64,000 nt of DNA, from NCBI GenBank assembly GCA_963920765.1, contig OY987243.1:4216001-4280000 (forward strand), in the 5' to 3' direction. Shown here one piece after another: positions 21,779-33,661 of this stretch. The position numbers were made by a program, and so were the translations under genes. A model generated the notes under the pieces. That model saw only the letters and a list, made by a program, of their open reading frames with translations. It was not told the DNA's origin and made no database searches. Source of the DNA: Ulota crispa. Lineage: Eukaryota > Streptophyta > Bryopsida > Orthotrichales > Orthotrichaceae. Numbering within the stretch: the first letter of the stretch is position 1; each line of letters opens with the position of its first letter.

Positions 21779-24700
21779 TATAATGTGAAGTTTCTAGTAT
21801 TATTAGGTCTTATTGGTAACAATTCCAAATTATAGGAAATTGATCAATATATGATTAAAAATAGAAGAAATCAACTAAATTTTTTTTTCAACCAATGATG
21901 TTGTGAAAATTTTGATTCAAACCCCTAAATACCTAAGGTACCAAATTCTAGTGTAAAAACCACCAAATAGGCATTAATGGGATAATGATTTAAGTGGTGT
22001 AGAAAAATGGATGTAGCCAAAACTTCTCCCATGACGCCACTTTTAAAAATCTAATTTTGCAAAGAAATATGCTTGAAAAATGAACAAGAGGCCTTTTTTT
22101 TTTTACAGTGGTTTAGGGAAATTTCAAGATGAGTCTCTAAAACGTCCAAGTATTCTCTTTTGTCATTTGAAGGCTAAAAACTCAAGCACTTCTTAGATAC
22201 TGATTTCAAATGATGTTCAAATAAACTAAGACCTTGTAGTTCCATTATTGGCTTGAGTCATATAAAAATGACCAATATCAAGTATAAACCTTTTAATATC
22301 AAAGCAAAGGTCAATATCACTTGTATCATCGTGAGTCTGTGACCATTAATAAATATACAAGCTATTCTCCAATGTTCATGGTTATCATCTTGAGTTTTTC
22401 AAATATGTTTTTTTCTTTGTGATCTACAATCAATAAATTTAATTCTTTTTGACATTTAGTCACAAAAGAACTAAACAAGATGGAGGAATCTAATTGTACA
22501 CTTAGAAGAAGAAAGAAATTTTTGATTTTGAAATCACTTTAGTATGATGTATAAAGTAAGAAATACTCTTAAAAGATAAAATTGTTGAAAAAGAATATCA
22601 AAGAGGAAAAATAACCTTCAAACAATGAGAAAAAATGCTAGGCATTCGAATGAGAGTTGAAATACTCAATTTTTTACCTTTTCATGAATTCAACCACATA
22701 ATAGTTCAATTGGTTGTTCACGTATGCCCTTTCAATATTTCAAGACAAAATTTTCTCCATTAACTGCAAGACCATAATGCTTCTCCAGTAACTGCAGGAC
22801 CGTATTGTTTGAACTAAAAAAAAACTCTAGCATTTCTCAAGAGTTGTGTTTTAGTTTATATGTCCTAGAGCTTATGCACTTTGACTATGTCTTGGGAAAT
22901 GGTTTGAAAATTCATGAAGAAACAATTTTAAAAACATATCTTGTAATGTTCATGTACCGACACAATACTAAGCATAAGGAGGTGATAGACCTGAAAGAAA
23001 AACTAAATTTCTTAAAATTGAAATGAAGATGCATGTTTTCAATCTTAATTGTAAGAACATTCTACTTCGCAAGCCTTTTTTTTTAAGGTATTTTAAAATA
23101 AAAATGAGCTCTAAATTCAAAAAAATCGAGAAACATCATTTTTTTTGAAACACAATAAAAACCACTTAATAGTAATAGATGCTTGAGCTTCCCAAACTTG
23201 ACATTAAAAACCAGCAAAATTCACAATCAAAAGAAATTTTTTATGACAATTATATGCGAGGGAGGTAAATAGTATATTGTTTGCAAAATTTTAAAAAATT
23301 GCAAATTAATTTAGGGAGGAAAGAGTTGTTAATGTTTTCAAAAATCAGCTTCAAATTAAATGGCAAACATTGAAGGAATTATGGATTTTACGGAATTAGA
23401 CATGTAAATCATAATAGCTCTTAAAATGAAGATTCTGTTTTTTTTTGTCAAGTTTTTCAGGTCTTTAATGGAAAATTAATATCTTTTTGGTTTTCAAAGG
23501 TATAACATTTAGAAGATATTTAATTTTAAATTATAACAAGACATCCAAATGTCTCATGAAATAAGAACAAAATATGTTGTCTTGTTTGGATTTTGATAAA
23601 GACCTCGGAATGTTAATAAAATACCGATGTATTTCTTAAGGTTTGAATTTTATTAGATGAAGAAACATTTATATGTTTCATGTTTCACGAAAAGAAACCG
23701 TTAAACGGTTTTTGAAGGCCAAAAATAAATTTTACAAGAGGGCGTTGACTCATTGAGTTTTTAGACACAAAGATCCTCATAATCATAATCTTTAAGTGTT
23801 ATCAAAACATATGTACCTTCACTTAGATGGGATTTCCAGAAGATTTTATACGTCTCAGTCATTTAGTTTAGTGAAATGTTGGTTGAATTTGAAGTAAAAT
23901 AAAACTAACTTCAAAGATTTTTTAAAGTTACTTTAACAACCCGAAAGTAACTAAACTGGCAAAATCCTATTTTTAAATTTATTCTGGAACATAAACATGA
24001 TCACCTTGAAATCGTTATTTTAAATTTTGTAAAGGTTAAGGATAACACATGAAGAGTTTCTTTTTATGTTTTTTACTTCAATATTTTTTAGATGTATGCT
24101 TTAAATATGTAAATCTCTAAGGAAACCGAGAGTATTATTTACCTAGTTTTGTTTAAATTTTCTCACAAATGACCAAGGAGACATTTTTTCTTAATTTGTT
24201 TGATCTAGTATGGGATAGTGTTAAACCCTGGTGGTTCAATATAATTGTTGTTTCTTTGAAAAAAAAAAACATGCTTTGATTATATTAGGCTTAAAATGTT
24301 GAGGCTAAAGAAGGGGCAAAATTAAAATATGGTTCTATAACAGACATAATGCCATCCATTTTGAAAGAATTATGGAAACTGTTCTGATATTTGTTATAGA
24401 ACTAGATGATACTCTTACGTAGACTTTAAGATTTTTCATTACACAAGACCAATCATGATAAATTAAATATTTGAGGTCATGCAACTTTTCTCATTTAGGG
24501 TGAAAATCTAACAAACTTGTCTCATAATAGAGCCATTTGGAGTACATTTGGCATTTGACATTTTGACAATTTATGAGTTACAGCATTTGTTCACATCAAA
24601 CTTGAAACTATCACCCAATCCTAATTAACATGTTTCCAAAATTTGTAAAACATACCATGATTTCCTTTTCCACAGTAAATGTCATATACCTGTTCATTTT

Positions 24701-25035
24701 CCATGTTCCATCATATTAAGAGTTTAAGACATGCGCATATAAATATTTTTTTGACTATTTTGATAACATTTACTTCTAATAAAAATATACTATGTCACCA
24801 CCTAAACCAAATTTTATATGTTGTTAGGCACACCAATCACCTTATAAGATTAATAGAGCGAATTTTGAAAATGGCTCATAAATAAATAATCCAAAAATAC
24901 ATAAAGACATTGCATTTAGTGTTTTTGCACGGCTCTCCAATGATTGAAAAGCAAAGAAAAAAAATGACAATTTCCAAGATTTGTGAATGTGAATTATGGG
25001 CCACGAAGGCAAGAAAGGAAAAAAAAGTAATAGAG
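21779..25035. other. Longest stretch without a recognised element
   Basis: About 3.3 kb of very AT-rich DNA. CAAA-CCCCTAAATACC near 21920 looks like a lone, decayed left end of a TTAA element, but no partner was found. Frames such as 22805-23026 (MFELKKNSSISQELC...) are lysine- and asparagine-rich, as expected from base composition. I cannot name any product. Confidence 0.4.
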
Positions 25036-25313
25036 AACCTCATATTCAGCAAAATGGGAGATTGGGCACCTCCCAAAATAATCAAAGGAGACATAAAACT
25101 TATTAATTTCAAGTTAGTTTTGAAAAGTTTTATTTCAATTTAGGTCGAGTTGACCTAAATTGCAATAAAACCTTCTAATTTTAAGTAAAATCTAAAAGGT
25201 TTTATGTCAATTTAGCTCAAAACAAGTTGAATTGACATAAAACTTTTTGTTAACTTTCCTTTACATTACCTCTCATTTCAACAAAAAACTCCCATTTTAC
25301 TAAATATGAGGTT
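25036..25313. repeat. Fold-back with two internal palindromes
   Basis: Outer arms AACCTCATATTCAGCAAAAT (25036) and ATTTTACTAAATATGAGGTT (25294-25313). Inside, two smaller stem-loops follow each other: one around 25130-25177 (CAATTTAGGTC / GACCTAAATTG) and one around 25197-25247 (GTTTTATGTCAATT / AATTGACATAAAAC). Confidence 0.65.
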
Positions 25314-25653
25314 AGAGGTGGAAGTACCAGAAATTTCCAATTCTTCTCCAATTCTTCCTTAAGAAATTTGAAGAATCATACATGTTTGTGTAACACAACT
25401 CCAACTCAAAATGTACTTGATCATGTGAAAAAACAGATAATTGTTTGTAATGCATACAAAAATATCATTAATTTTTGAACTCTTTATATATTTATAACCT
25501 TTGTTCAAGAATTCTTTTGTATATGGATGATCATTGTGTGGCTCTCCTTCTCATATAAAGTAATGTGAGTGGTCAATGGTCCTTCTCATTGGCTATCCAT
25601 CAAGAAAAAAGTATTGTAATCCAAGGTTTTAAAGTTTGAAAAATGAATGGATG

Positions 25654-26705
25654 TTATCCCCTAAAGGACATCAAGCACCTTTTCACCAAAAACTCTCCAG
25701 AGCATCAACCAAATTTGAAGACAAGAACATTATTATGCCTATGTGGTTGTAGAGTCTTGTAGTAGAATAATTTTAAAATATTTGCAAAAAATTATTCACT
25801 GCGTCACTCTGTCCAAAATGACAAAAATATGTTCAAATCAACATGGCTAAATCTACAAAAATAGTCCAATTTGACAATTTTTTTTGTCATTTTGGACACG
25901 TTTAGTCAATTTGAACATGTCAATTAGGACACAATTTCTTGTAGTGCGTGGATTGGAAAATAGAATGGTTTGAATATTTAAAAATAAATTTTTGGGTCTT
26001 CTAAAAAACTAGGCAACTACTCTTCTAAGGGTGAAATTCCTAAAGGAAAAAAGGCCGTGTGAGTGGTGCTTTTCTAGATTCCTTATTTCACCTAAGTAGG
26101 GTACATGTTAAAAAAAATTCAAATAATTTGGGGTTGTAAAACACATGGGAAAGAATATTAAGTAATTAGAGATAGAGAATGATACAAAACACTATTGTTA
26201 AGAATTTAATCATGGAAATGAAAAATGCCAATCCCAATGGTTGTGATGTTGTAATAAATAGTCTACATCCTTTGGTTTTCTTTTCTCTCCAAAAAAATTG
26301 AGTAAAATAAAGGACTTCAAGGTTTATTTTAGAGTAGAGAATCCATAATTGCCCGCAAACAAAACTCCTCATAACTTTCATCTCATTGATCAAAACAGAA
26401 TGATTTAAAGCTTTCCACATTCACATGAATCTCCTTAACCATTTCAAAAAAAATCTGAAAAAATCAATTTTAAAAAATTAGCCCAAATGCCTTGCCAAGT
26501 GAAACAAAAAATATATTAGGCCATATCTTCGTATTCATACTTCCAAATGTCATGAAATCTAGTGCATATGAAAGATAAACCTCGTTCCCACATTCTGTTA
26601 TAATTTCAGCCTAAAATATGAAAATCTCCAATCACAAGTACTTGCCAAAAATTGCTATGTTGCTCAAATAATAAAATAAAACGGGCTTGGTCCTTTAGGG
26701 GTTAA
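25654..26705 (+). mobile_element. TTAA element, subfamily S2 (with insertion)
   Basis: TTAT-CCCCTAAAGGACATCAAGC at the left and GGTCCTTTAGGGG-TTAA at the right (26702-26705). The interior follows 47587-48508 closely ('agagcatcaaccaaatttg', 'aggtgaaatt'-type and AACTTTCATCTCATTGATC marks). Carries a nested hairpin at 25797-25946. Confidence 0.8.
25797..25946. mobile_element. CACTA-like hairpin nested in S2
   Basis: Begins CACTGCGTCACTCTGTCC and ends CACAATTTCTTGTAGTG, with inner arms CCAAAATGACAAAAA and TTTTTGTCATTTTGG. The right end matches other CACTA-type copies, while the left end is altered. Absent from sister S2 copies at this position. Confidence 0.6.
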
Positions 26706-27424
26706 TAGGTCAGTTTGAACACAGAAAATTGTTTACTTTTAAATCCATACATATGAGGTTGAATTATAGTATTTGTACATTATAAACTATTAACTTTCCT
26801 CCTAGCATTATTTCCTACTTCGAGAAGCACTAGCATGCTTCATCTCAAAAACCAAGTTTTGAAATTAATCATACTCCTTGATTGGCACTTCATGACACAT
26901 TTTGACATTTTTGAAAATGTAGAGGACGCCTGATCCTCAAGTTGGGGGAGGTGGGGGAGGTGGGGGTAGGGGGACAAATATTGAAGTCACCGTTACGTCA
27001 CACAGACACGTGTGAAGAGAAGAAAATGCAGCATTTGAAATTGAGTTCGTTGGGGCCTTCGGGGGGGGGGGGGGCAACGGCGATTATGAGGGGGAGCACT
27101 TGATGATTGTCATCCATGAAATGCACGACATTCATCTCACACGTCCGGCATTAATGACCCACCACGCATGATTGATATTTCAGAACCTCCATGTTGCTGC
27201 TCTGGGGCTTAGCAGGCCCCGACTCTCAGGGCGGACTTCCATGTCAGGACGATTTCCGTAAATTTCGTAAAAGACAAATATTGGATCCATACTCATGGAT
27301 GGAAGTATGACTTGGGAAGTTGGGGTTGTTTTTGCTCTAGGAATGAAGGTTATGACAATTTGGGATCATTTCAACCAAAAATCAGACCCAAAACAACTCC
27401 AGGCAGTCATTAACATAAGCGTAT
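26706..27424. other. Unassigned, with G-rich tracts
   Basis: GGGGGAGGTGGGGGAGGTGG and following G runs at about 26943-26972, and a pure run of about 15 G at 27061-27075, could form G-quadruplexes on the plus strand. The surrounding 26920-27260 is GC-richer than average. No gene recognised. Confidence 0.45.
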
Positions 27425-27730
27425 AAAGGGGGTATAAAATGGATCACCTTCACAAATGTACTATTGTTGTACATGTTGTTTTTCATAGGCTTCACGCAAT
27501 GTATAAACAATGTACATTTGAAGAGGTGATCCTTTTTAAAGCCCTATGTCATTTCAACTTCAAAATTTTATAATTAATTTCACAAAGGTCCAAAAAAAAT
27601 GAAACAACTTGGGTCAAATGCCAATTCCTCTTGTCTTTGAAAGAAAATTTATTGAAAATATTTCAAGAAGTTTCACCTCCCCAAACTTCAGTTTTAGCTC
27701 TTAGGTGATCCATTTATGAGCCTCCTACCT
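27425..27730. mobile_element. AGGTAGGAG-type element
   Basis: The right end GAGCCTCCTACCT with flanking TA (27731-27732) is good, the left end is decayed. The interior carries AAATGTACTATTG / CAATGTACATTTGAAGAGGTGA and the 'ccaattcctcttgtcttt' block found in 2040 and 11139. Confidence 0.7.
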
Positions 27731-28103
27731 TAGTGGTATTGAGGACATGTCAAGGTCATTTGTGTAAACCTTGCAATTTTTAAAAGAAAACAGATAAAAG
27801 AAGAGACCAAGTAGAGATATGTGTTCCATTCTATGGTGTTGACTGTTTTAAAAGAATATTCTTTGTTCAAACAACTGTATTTTAATGAACTGTAACTATG
27901 GTCTTGGAGACCAAGAGTTGGCCTCCCATTTTGAGAACCCAAATTTTGAAATTGGGAATGTGTGATTATTCATTTTTTAGTATTATAAAATAGGTTTTTT
28001 CACAATTTTTTCTTGACTCCTAATGTAGAGGCCTTAAGGTTAATCTTACCAAATCAACCAATGAGAGGTTGGGATTGGGTGGAGATATTATAACAACCTT
28101 GAC
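27731..28103. other. Unassigned spacer
   Basis: About 370 bases; a short minus-strand frame has no recognisable product. Confidence 0.45.
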
Positions 28104-28865
28104 TTAACCCTTGAGCGCCAGAGAGGACCAAAATGGTCCTCACATGATTTCACATGCTTGTTTGAGGTATTGGGTTTAATTTTTTGACCTTATTATAAAC
28201 TACAATTATCAAGATATTCAAGTGGTCCATGCAAGTTGAGTAATGGCAAGGCAAGTCAAATGTTATACAAGTGTCTCAAGAGTCTTAAATTGGGTGAAGC
28301 ACCATATGAGGCGTGGTGGCAAGCAATTTCTTACAAGTTACAATTGATCAATACTCATTGCAAGCTTCCTTGCATGTGCTTTGAGGTAGCAATAAATTCA
28401 CTAGCAAGGGTTCAAGCATGTTCTAGACCCTTGTTGGGGCAACCCCCACCATTTGTGTCAGTTCTCATTTTCTGTGCAATAGCAATTTGAAGCCCTCTAA
28501 CTTAACATAAAAAGAAGCAAAATCTTTAGTAATTTGCAAGTATGTGTATTCACATCTAATCTTGCTACTCAAAAAGTTTGAGATGAATCAAGGGCTTATA
28601 GAATTTTGTAAAAATCATTAAATAGCAACTACTTGCCAAAAAATGTCATTTTGCCACACATAGTGTTTGATTAAATGTTATAATCTCCCATCTCTCATGG
28701 TCAATAGTTCCCAAAATTTGCAAGCCATTTTTTAAATAGGTGTTTGACTATTTTCAATGGTCACTTTTTGTGGATCATCTGATTGATTGAAATACAATGC
28801 ATCAAAATTGTTGGTCTCCCAAAACCCTGATTTTGGTGAAAATAGCTTTGGCACTCAGGGGTTGA
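28104..28865. mobile_element. TTAA element, subfamily S8
   Basis: TTAA-CCCTTGAGCGCCAGAG (TTAA 28104-28107) and GGCACTCAGGGG-TTGA. The ends match 17400 and 42513 better than S1-S7. A GAGGACC / GGTCCTC palindrome lies just inside the left end. Confidence 0.7.
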
Positions 28866-30115
28866 TTTGCAAATGAAGAATTGGCAAACCTATCCAACAT
28901 GTTTCAAGAAGGAATAAAAAAGTGAGGAGTTTTGGTGCCTATGAAATGACCAAATTTGGTATTTGAATTAACATGTAGTAAAAGGTCTCCACAATTATGT
29001 GATTTGTTGTTGCAAATACTGATAATTGCAATTTTACACCAAATGGGGCGTATAACATTCCAAAAAAATGTGCTGTCTAGAGCTTTCCATTGTATTTAAA
29101 TTGAATAAACCACCCCAACTCTATAAAAGATTTGATAACGACACGTTTGTGAATTTTAGCACCATTCATATTTGTTCACTATAAGGCAATATTAATTGTT
29201 CACTTGTTTCCTCCTTACTCTCACGGAAATAATCAATGAAACGTTTGTTAGAAAATATGGGAATGTATTTTACCAATATTACTGCGCGCCTTGGATATTT
29301 TGCCAACTTGACCGGCCCAAGAAAATCTGCCCCGGCACCCATCATAATGTCCCCCCGTTGCTTCTGGGCTCCCCTGACACCTCGTGTGGCACCTCGACTC
29401 GCACCTCGACTGACACCTCGACTGACACCTCGACTGACACTTACACTGACATCCCAACCGCTCTTCCCGCTGGGAGGGGCGCAGGGCTCTGTGCCAGTCG
29501 GCCTCTGCCCCTGCCCCTGCCCCTGGCACTGCCACTGGATCAGGCTCTGACAGGTCTGGCAGTCTGGCTCCAAGCAGGTGGATTTTTTTGATGGAAACAC
29601 CGCCATACCGAATGGCTGCTCAAATGGGAAATTAATTCATCCAGCTGGACTGAAAATGTATTCTGCCACTCACGGCATCCCTTGCATTAAGCTTATTCGG
29701 CAGGGCTGGAACTGGAAGGAGAACCCTAAACCTCACGCTGGACTTAATGCCTCTGACACCCTGCTCGTGGGGCCACGGTGGGCCACGGTGAATAAGTTGA
29801 CAAAATTTGCAAGAGTTTAGAAATTTAAGTTAGTAGCAGGAAATTGAATTTGAGAATCTGGAAATCACATTTGGATTCAACAACCTTGATTTTGTGGAAG
29901 AAGGGAACTGAAAATGACCTCCTACAAAATAAGGGCAAACTGTTACTCTAAACTCTTGTTTGTAAAATAGTGGAGCGTTTTCATCTTGCCTCCACAAACT
30001 AGTTATCAAAATCATTAAGTTTCACGTTAGAGGTTCAGGTAGCCGGTATTGAGAGAGGATGCTCTTAGGAGCTAAAATTGACCTTAGCAATCTTGGTCAA
30101 TAGTAAGAAGAACTA
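28866..30115. other. Unassigned, containing a GC-rich block
   Basis: The block at 29290-29790 is GC-rich and contains two simple repeats (see 29385-29450 and 29500-29530). Frames overlap on both strands because of the repeats. TCACGGCATCCCTTGCATT-like unique sequence follows. I cannot name a gene. Confidence 0.4.
29385..29450. repeat. 12-bp minisatellite
   Basis: Five to six units of CACCTCGACTGA with small changes. Since 12 is a multiple of 3, every frame stays open, which gives Arg-Gly/Ser-Arg or Thr-Ser repeats in conceptual translation. A second short array of CTGCCC / CCCTGC units follows at about 29500-29530. Confidence 0.85.
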
Positions 30116-30414
30116 AGGTAATGTGCTCATATTCAGCTCAAGCTCTAAAACTGCTCACCTCATCAAATGTACTCTACTCGTACATGTTGTTTTTCAAAAC
30201 CCTTCAATAGTGTATAGGTAATGTACATTTGAAGAGGCGGGCGTCAAAATTTCATAACTAATTCGATAAAGCTCCAAAAATTATAAAACAACTTCAGTTA
30301 GATGTTAATTATTCTTGTCTTTCAAGAAAAATTTATTGAAAAATAGTTCAAGAAGTTTCACATTCCCAAGATTCAGTTTCAGCCCTTTGATGGACGGTTT
30401 ATGAGCACAATACC
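30116..30414. mobile_element. AGGTAGGAG-type element, decayed
   Basis: Left AGGTAATGTGCTCAT with flanking TA and right ATGAGCACAATACC. It keeps the GTACTC...GTACATG / GTACATTTGAAGAGG pair and the 'ttcttgtctttcaag' block of the family. Confidence 0.65.
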
Positions 30415-30621
30415 ATATGTATATACAAGGAAATCCGATTAACCTTTACAAGTGCTAACCTCCATAATGTGGACAATGAATGACATCAACCGCTTATAGT
30501 AGGAGCCTTGCAAAATGGGTGAAGTGCTTCCAAATATGTTTAGATACATTTTTGTTTGTTTGTTTATCCAAGTATATATGACTAGTGTTTTCATTAGATG
30601 TTGAATGGGTTTTGTTCTATA

Positions 30622-30910
30622 AGGTAGGAGCACCCATAAACGTGATGACTATTAATAAACAACTAGCAAATTATAGGATTCTATTAGGAACAAAAAAAAA
30701 GTTTGCACATTCAAATGTATTATTTGGATACTGTGAGAATAAGTTATGAATTTATAAAGAGCAAACTACCATTGCACCCATAACCACTTTCAAGAATTCA
30801 TGTTCACATGTTGTACATTCTTGTCATTACATTTATTGACTTCAACATATTTTCCAAGATTTCAAAAGTGACGATTATGGGGACACTGACGCTTTTGGGT
30901 GCTCCTACCT
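30622..30910. mobile_element. AGGTAGGAGCACCC element
   Basis: AGGTAGGAGCACCCATAAACG and TTTTGGGTGCTCCTACCT, flanked by TA (30620-30621, 30911-30912). The interior is close to 20156-20466 ('gcaaattataggat', 'tgttcacatgttgtacat'). Confidence 0.85.
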
Positions 30911-31045
30911 TACATTGAAGCAATTTTTGTAGAAGTTGAAGAAAGAACGAACTTGCAAATACAAAAATCTTGTTTAAGTATTTTTTGAATGATCATGACT
31001 TATATTGCCTCAAGAGCTCCAAATCTACATGCTACTTACCCTTGC

Positions 31046-31321
31046 CATAACATTCAATAGCCTCAAGAGAGGCCACCTTTCCCTCTCTTCAGGCATCATC
31101 CACAAACTTCATCTTGACCCAAAAAAAATTATTATTATTATTTATTTTGTAATAATTTTTTGACACGTTTGCCCCCTTGATGTGTGTGCACTGAACTAAG
31201 CCTCCCTTTCATAAACTCTCACAAATTCAGACAATTATCCCCATATCTAAAGAAGAATGTGGAATCCTACACCATTCTCTTGGAGGAAGAGTAGCCTTTA
31301 CTAGTGCTACTTAAAGTTATG
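31046..31321. mobile_element. CATAACATTC-ended element
   Basis: CATAACATTCAATAGCC at the left, and a weaker AAAGTTATG at the right. The interior matches 41326 and 48636 ('ccacaaacttcat', 'cctctctttcataaactct'-type and 'tggaat..tacaccattct' blocks). The centre is a (TTA)n stretch at about 31129-31143. Confidence 0.75.
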
Positions 31322-32181
31322 GCATTCCTACCGTTAATTAGATTAAATAAACATCTGAACCCTGTTGGAAAATTATTTTCAAATCGTGCAATCGTACAAA
31401 CCAAGGAGCAAGCCTGATGTAATGATTTATTTCTTATTTTCTTTGCTTGGATTGAAACGATACCTTGGCTGCTCTACTGAAATATTATATTACTTGGGAT
31501 TTGGTTTTCAGTATTTTTGGCAGTGCAAATTGTGATTCTGAATGAAAAAATGGAATTCCCTACATTTACAAATATGGACGAAATGTCTGGTGGCGTACAG
31601 TTGTTTGTGACCGGTTATTTAATATTTGGAAGATGAAAGGACATTCTCAATGAATCTTATTAGATAGCTCTTAATTTGTATTTTACATTGAATACAAAAG
31701 GGTGGGGAGGGAGACAAAAAGACAATTGAAATGAACCTCTTTGAATATCTTTTAAATTTAAATCTCAAATTTAAAACTAGAAGAGGTATACATTGACATG
31801 AAAAGACATATTTAATTAATGAGCCCCATTAGAAAATTCTTGAGTTGAACTTAAAATTCAAATTCAAACACTAAGGAGGTACATGAAAAGGCATGTTAAA
31901 ATCTCACTACTATTCATTTACCTTGATAAATGGGTTTACAAGACTTATATATATACATATATACAAGATATGAACAAGGTCCTCTCTTTCTTCATCCAAA
32001 ATCATGTACACTCATCTAAAACAGAAAAATTTCATCTCACATCTTGGGAGCATTTCAAAACTTCGTCTATGACCAAATCTGATTTTTTGTGCAAAATATT
32101 CCAATCAACAAAATTGATATCAAGATGTTTCGCAGTAAATGGTTTGGAGTGATATATTTTGTAATTGTCAAACTTTTAATT
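31322..32181. other. Unassigned AT-rich DNA
   Basis: About 860 bases. An 89-codon plus frame (31883-32152) runs across the boundary with the next TTAA element, so it is not a gene of its own. Nothing else recognised. Confidence 0.4.
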
Positions 32182-33010
32182 TTAACCCCTAAAGGCCCAT
32201 TGACAGTTCAGCTGTCATTTGTGATTTTGTGCATGTACCTATGGCTAAACTACTTTGTGCAATTTTTCAATTCTTTTATTGAAAGTGAGAAATTCATAAA
32301 TCTACGCGGGAATGTAATTTTTTCTTCATTCCAACATTTATTGAAGAAGTTATGCATGAAAATCTGGAAAATGCTGCTCCCCGGGCAGCCAAAAACTTCT
32401 TTAAAATTTTCATTTTTTTCAAATAAACACTTGAAATAGGTTTTTTAGACTTAGATAGAAGCAAGGAGCTTTAAATCATTCAAATTTGATAGATGAGATG
32501 AAAGTTATGAGGTGTTTTTGTTTACAAGCAATTCTAGATTCTCTACTTTGAAATAAACTTTGAAGTCCTTTATTTTACTTAATTTTTATTATTTTGGAAA
32601 AAAAACAAAACCAAAGGATGTAGATTGTTTATCACAACATTAAAATTGTTGGGATTTGCATTTTTCATTTTAATAATTAAATTCTCAACAATTTAGTGTT
32701 TTGACTCATTCTCTACTTCTTTTTACTTACTATTTTTTCCCATGTGTTGTATAGTTCCAATTGATTTGAAAACTCTCCTACACATACCTAACTTGGTGTA
32801 CTACATGGGAAAAATAAAGCACAACTTTGTGTAGAGTAATTTTTTTGCTCTAAGAGTGGTCAAAGCCTTCTGAAATTTTTGGGCTGCAGCAAAAAAAACT
32901 TTTTTTTTGCAATTCAAATGTAAATATCTCACTCATTTTTGTGTAGATTAAGCTGGATTTTTTACCACGTGTACGTCTTGTAGTCTACTATAAGATTTTA
33001 TGGTTGAATT
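32182..33010 (+). mobile_element. TTAA element, subfamily S1, right end missing
   Basis: TTAA-CCCCTAAAGGCCCATTG at 32182. The interior follows 45412-46326 up to the 'agattttatggttgaattt' position, then the similarity stops and no GGGG-TTAA end is found. Truncated or overwritten on the right. Confidence 0.7.
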
Positions 33011-33237
33011 TTTGTAAAAGCTACACAATGAGATAAAATAAAACTCATGGGCTAAAAATGTTTCATTAGTATGAGGAAATATTGGGTGTTTATAATGATA
33101 GCACTCAATGTACTTTTTGAATGGAAGGATCATAAATGGTGGTTTTTTGTGGAGTAAAATAGAATTGCAGTATCTTGAATGATTATAGTACTTTTATTTT
33201 GCACTAGTATACTACGCATTATATCGACGGGTTTATG
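33011..33237. other. Unassigned spacer
   Basis: Short AT-rich spacer between the broken S1 copy and the C-rich array. Confidence 0.5.
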
Positions 33238-33462
33238 CCTCCCACCCCCTATCCCCGTGCTCCCAGATCCTTGTGCCCCCATATCCCCGTGCCTCTATTT
33301 CCGTGCCCCCATATCCCTCTGTCCCCTTATCCCTATGCCCCCTTATCCTCATGCCCCCTTATCCTCGTGCCCCCTTGTCCCTGTGCCCCCTTATCCTCAT
33401 GCCCCCTTATCCTCGTGCCCCCTTGTCCCTGTGCCCCCTTATCCTTGTGCCCTCTTTTCGCT
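33238..33462. repeat. C-rich minisatellite with 48-bp higher-order unit
   Basis: Units of 16 bases of the type CATGCCCCCTTATCCT repeat along the array. From about 33345 three variants alternate (ending TTATCCT, TTGTCCC, TTATCCT) to give a 48-bp higher-order unit present twice. Because 16 is not a multiple of 3, all three plus frames are open and give the same Pro/Cys-rich chance protein. The minus strand is G-rich and could form quadruplexes. Confidence 0.9.
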
Positions 33463-33661
33463 GAGAGAAAGTTGTGGTGCAACTACCAATGACTTGTTGT
33501 TAACATCTAGTGAAGCAAATAAAAGAGAGTCATAGGTGATTTTACTTTATCCATTTATACCTTTTCAATCCTAGTCCTGCCCAAACTTAACTTATGCCCG
33601 ACCCTAACTGATTGAACGCTACTATATGATAGGCCGTAACTGACTGAACACTATTCTTTTA

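Noticed and set aside
29166-29606. 146-codon minus and 131-codon plus frames with Arg/Ser/Gly repeats
   Set aside because: They overlap on opposite strands across minisatellites whose unit length is a multiple of three. This is a low-complexity artefact.
33179-33535. 118-, 85- and 63-codon proline/cysteine-rich frames
   Set aside because: All three frames are open because the 16-base unit lacks stops; there is no start context, domain or homologous copy.
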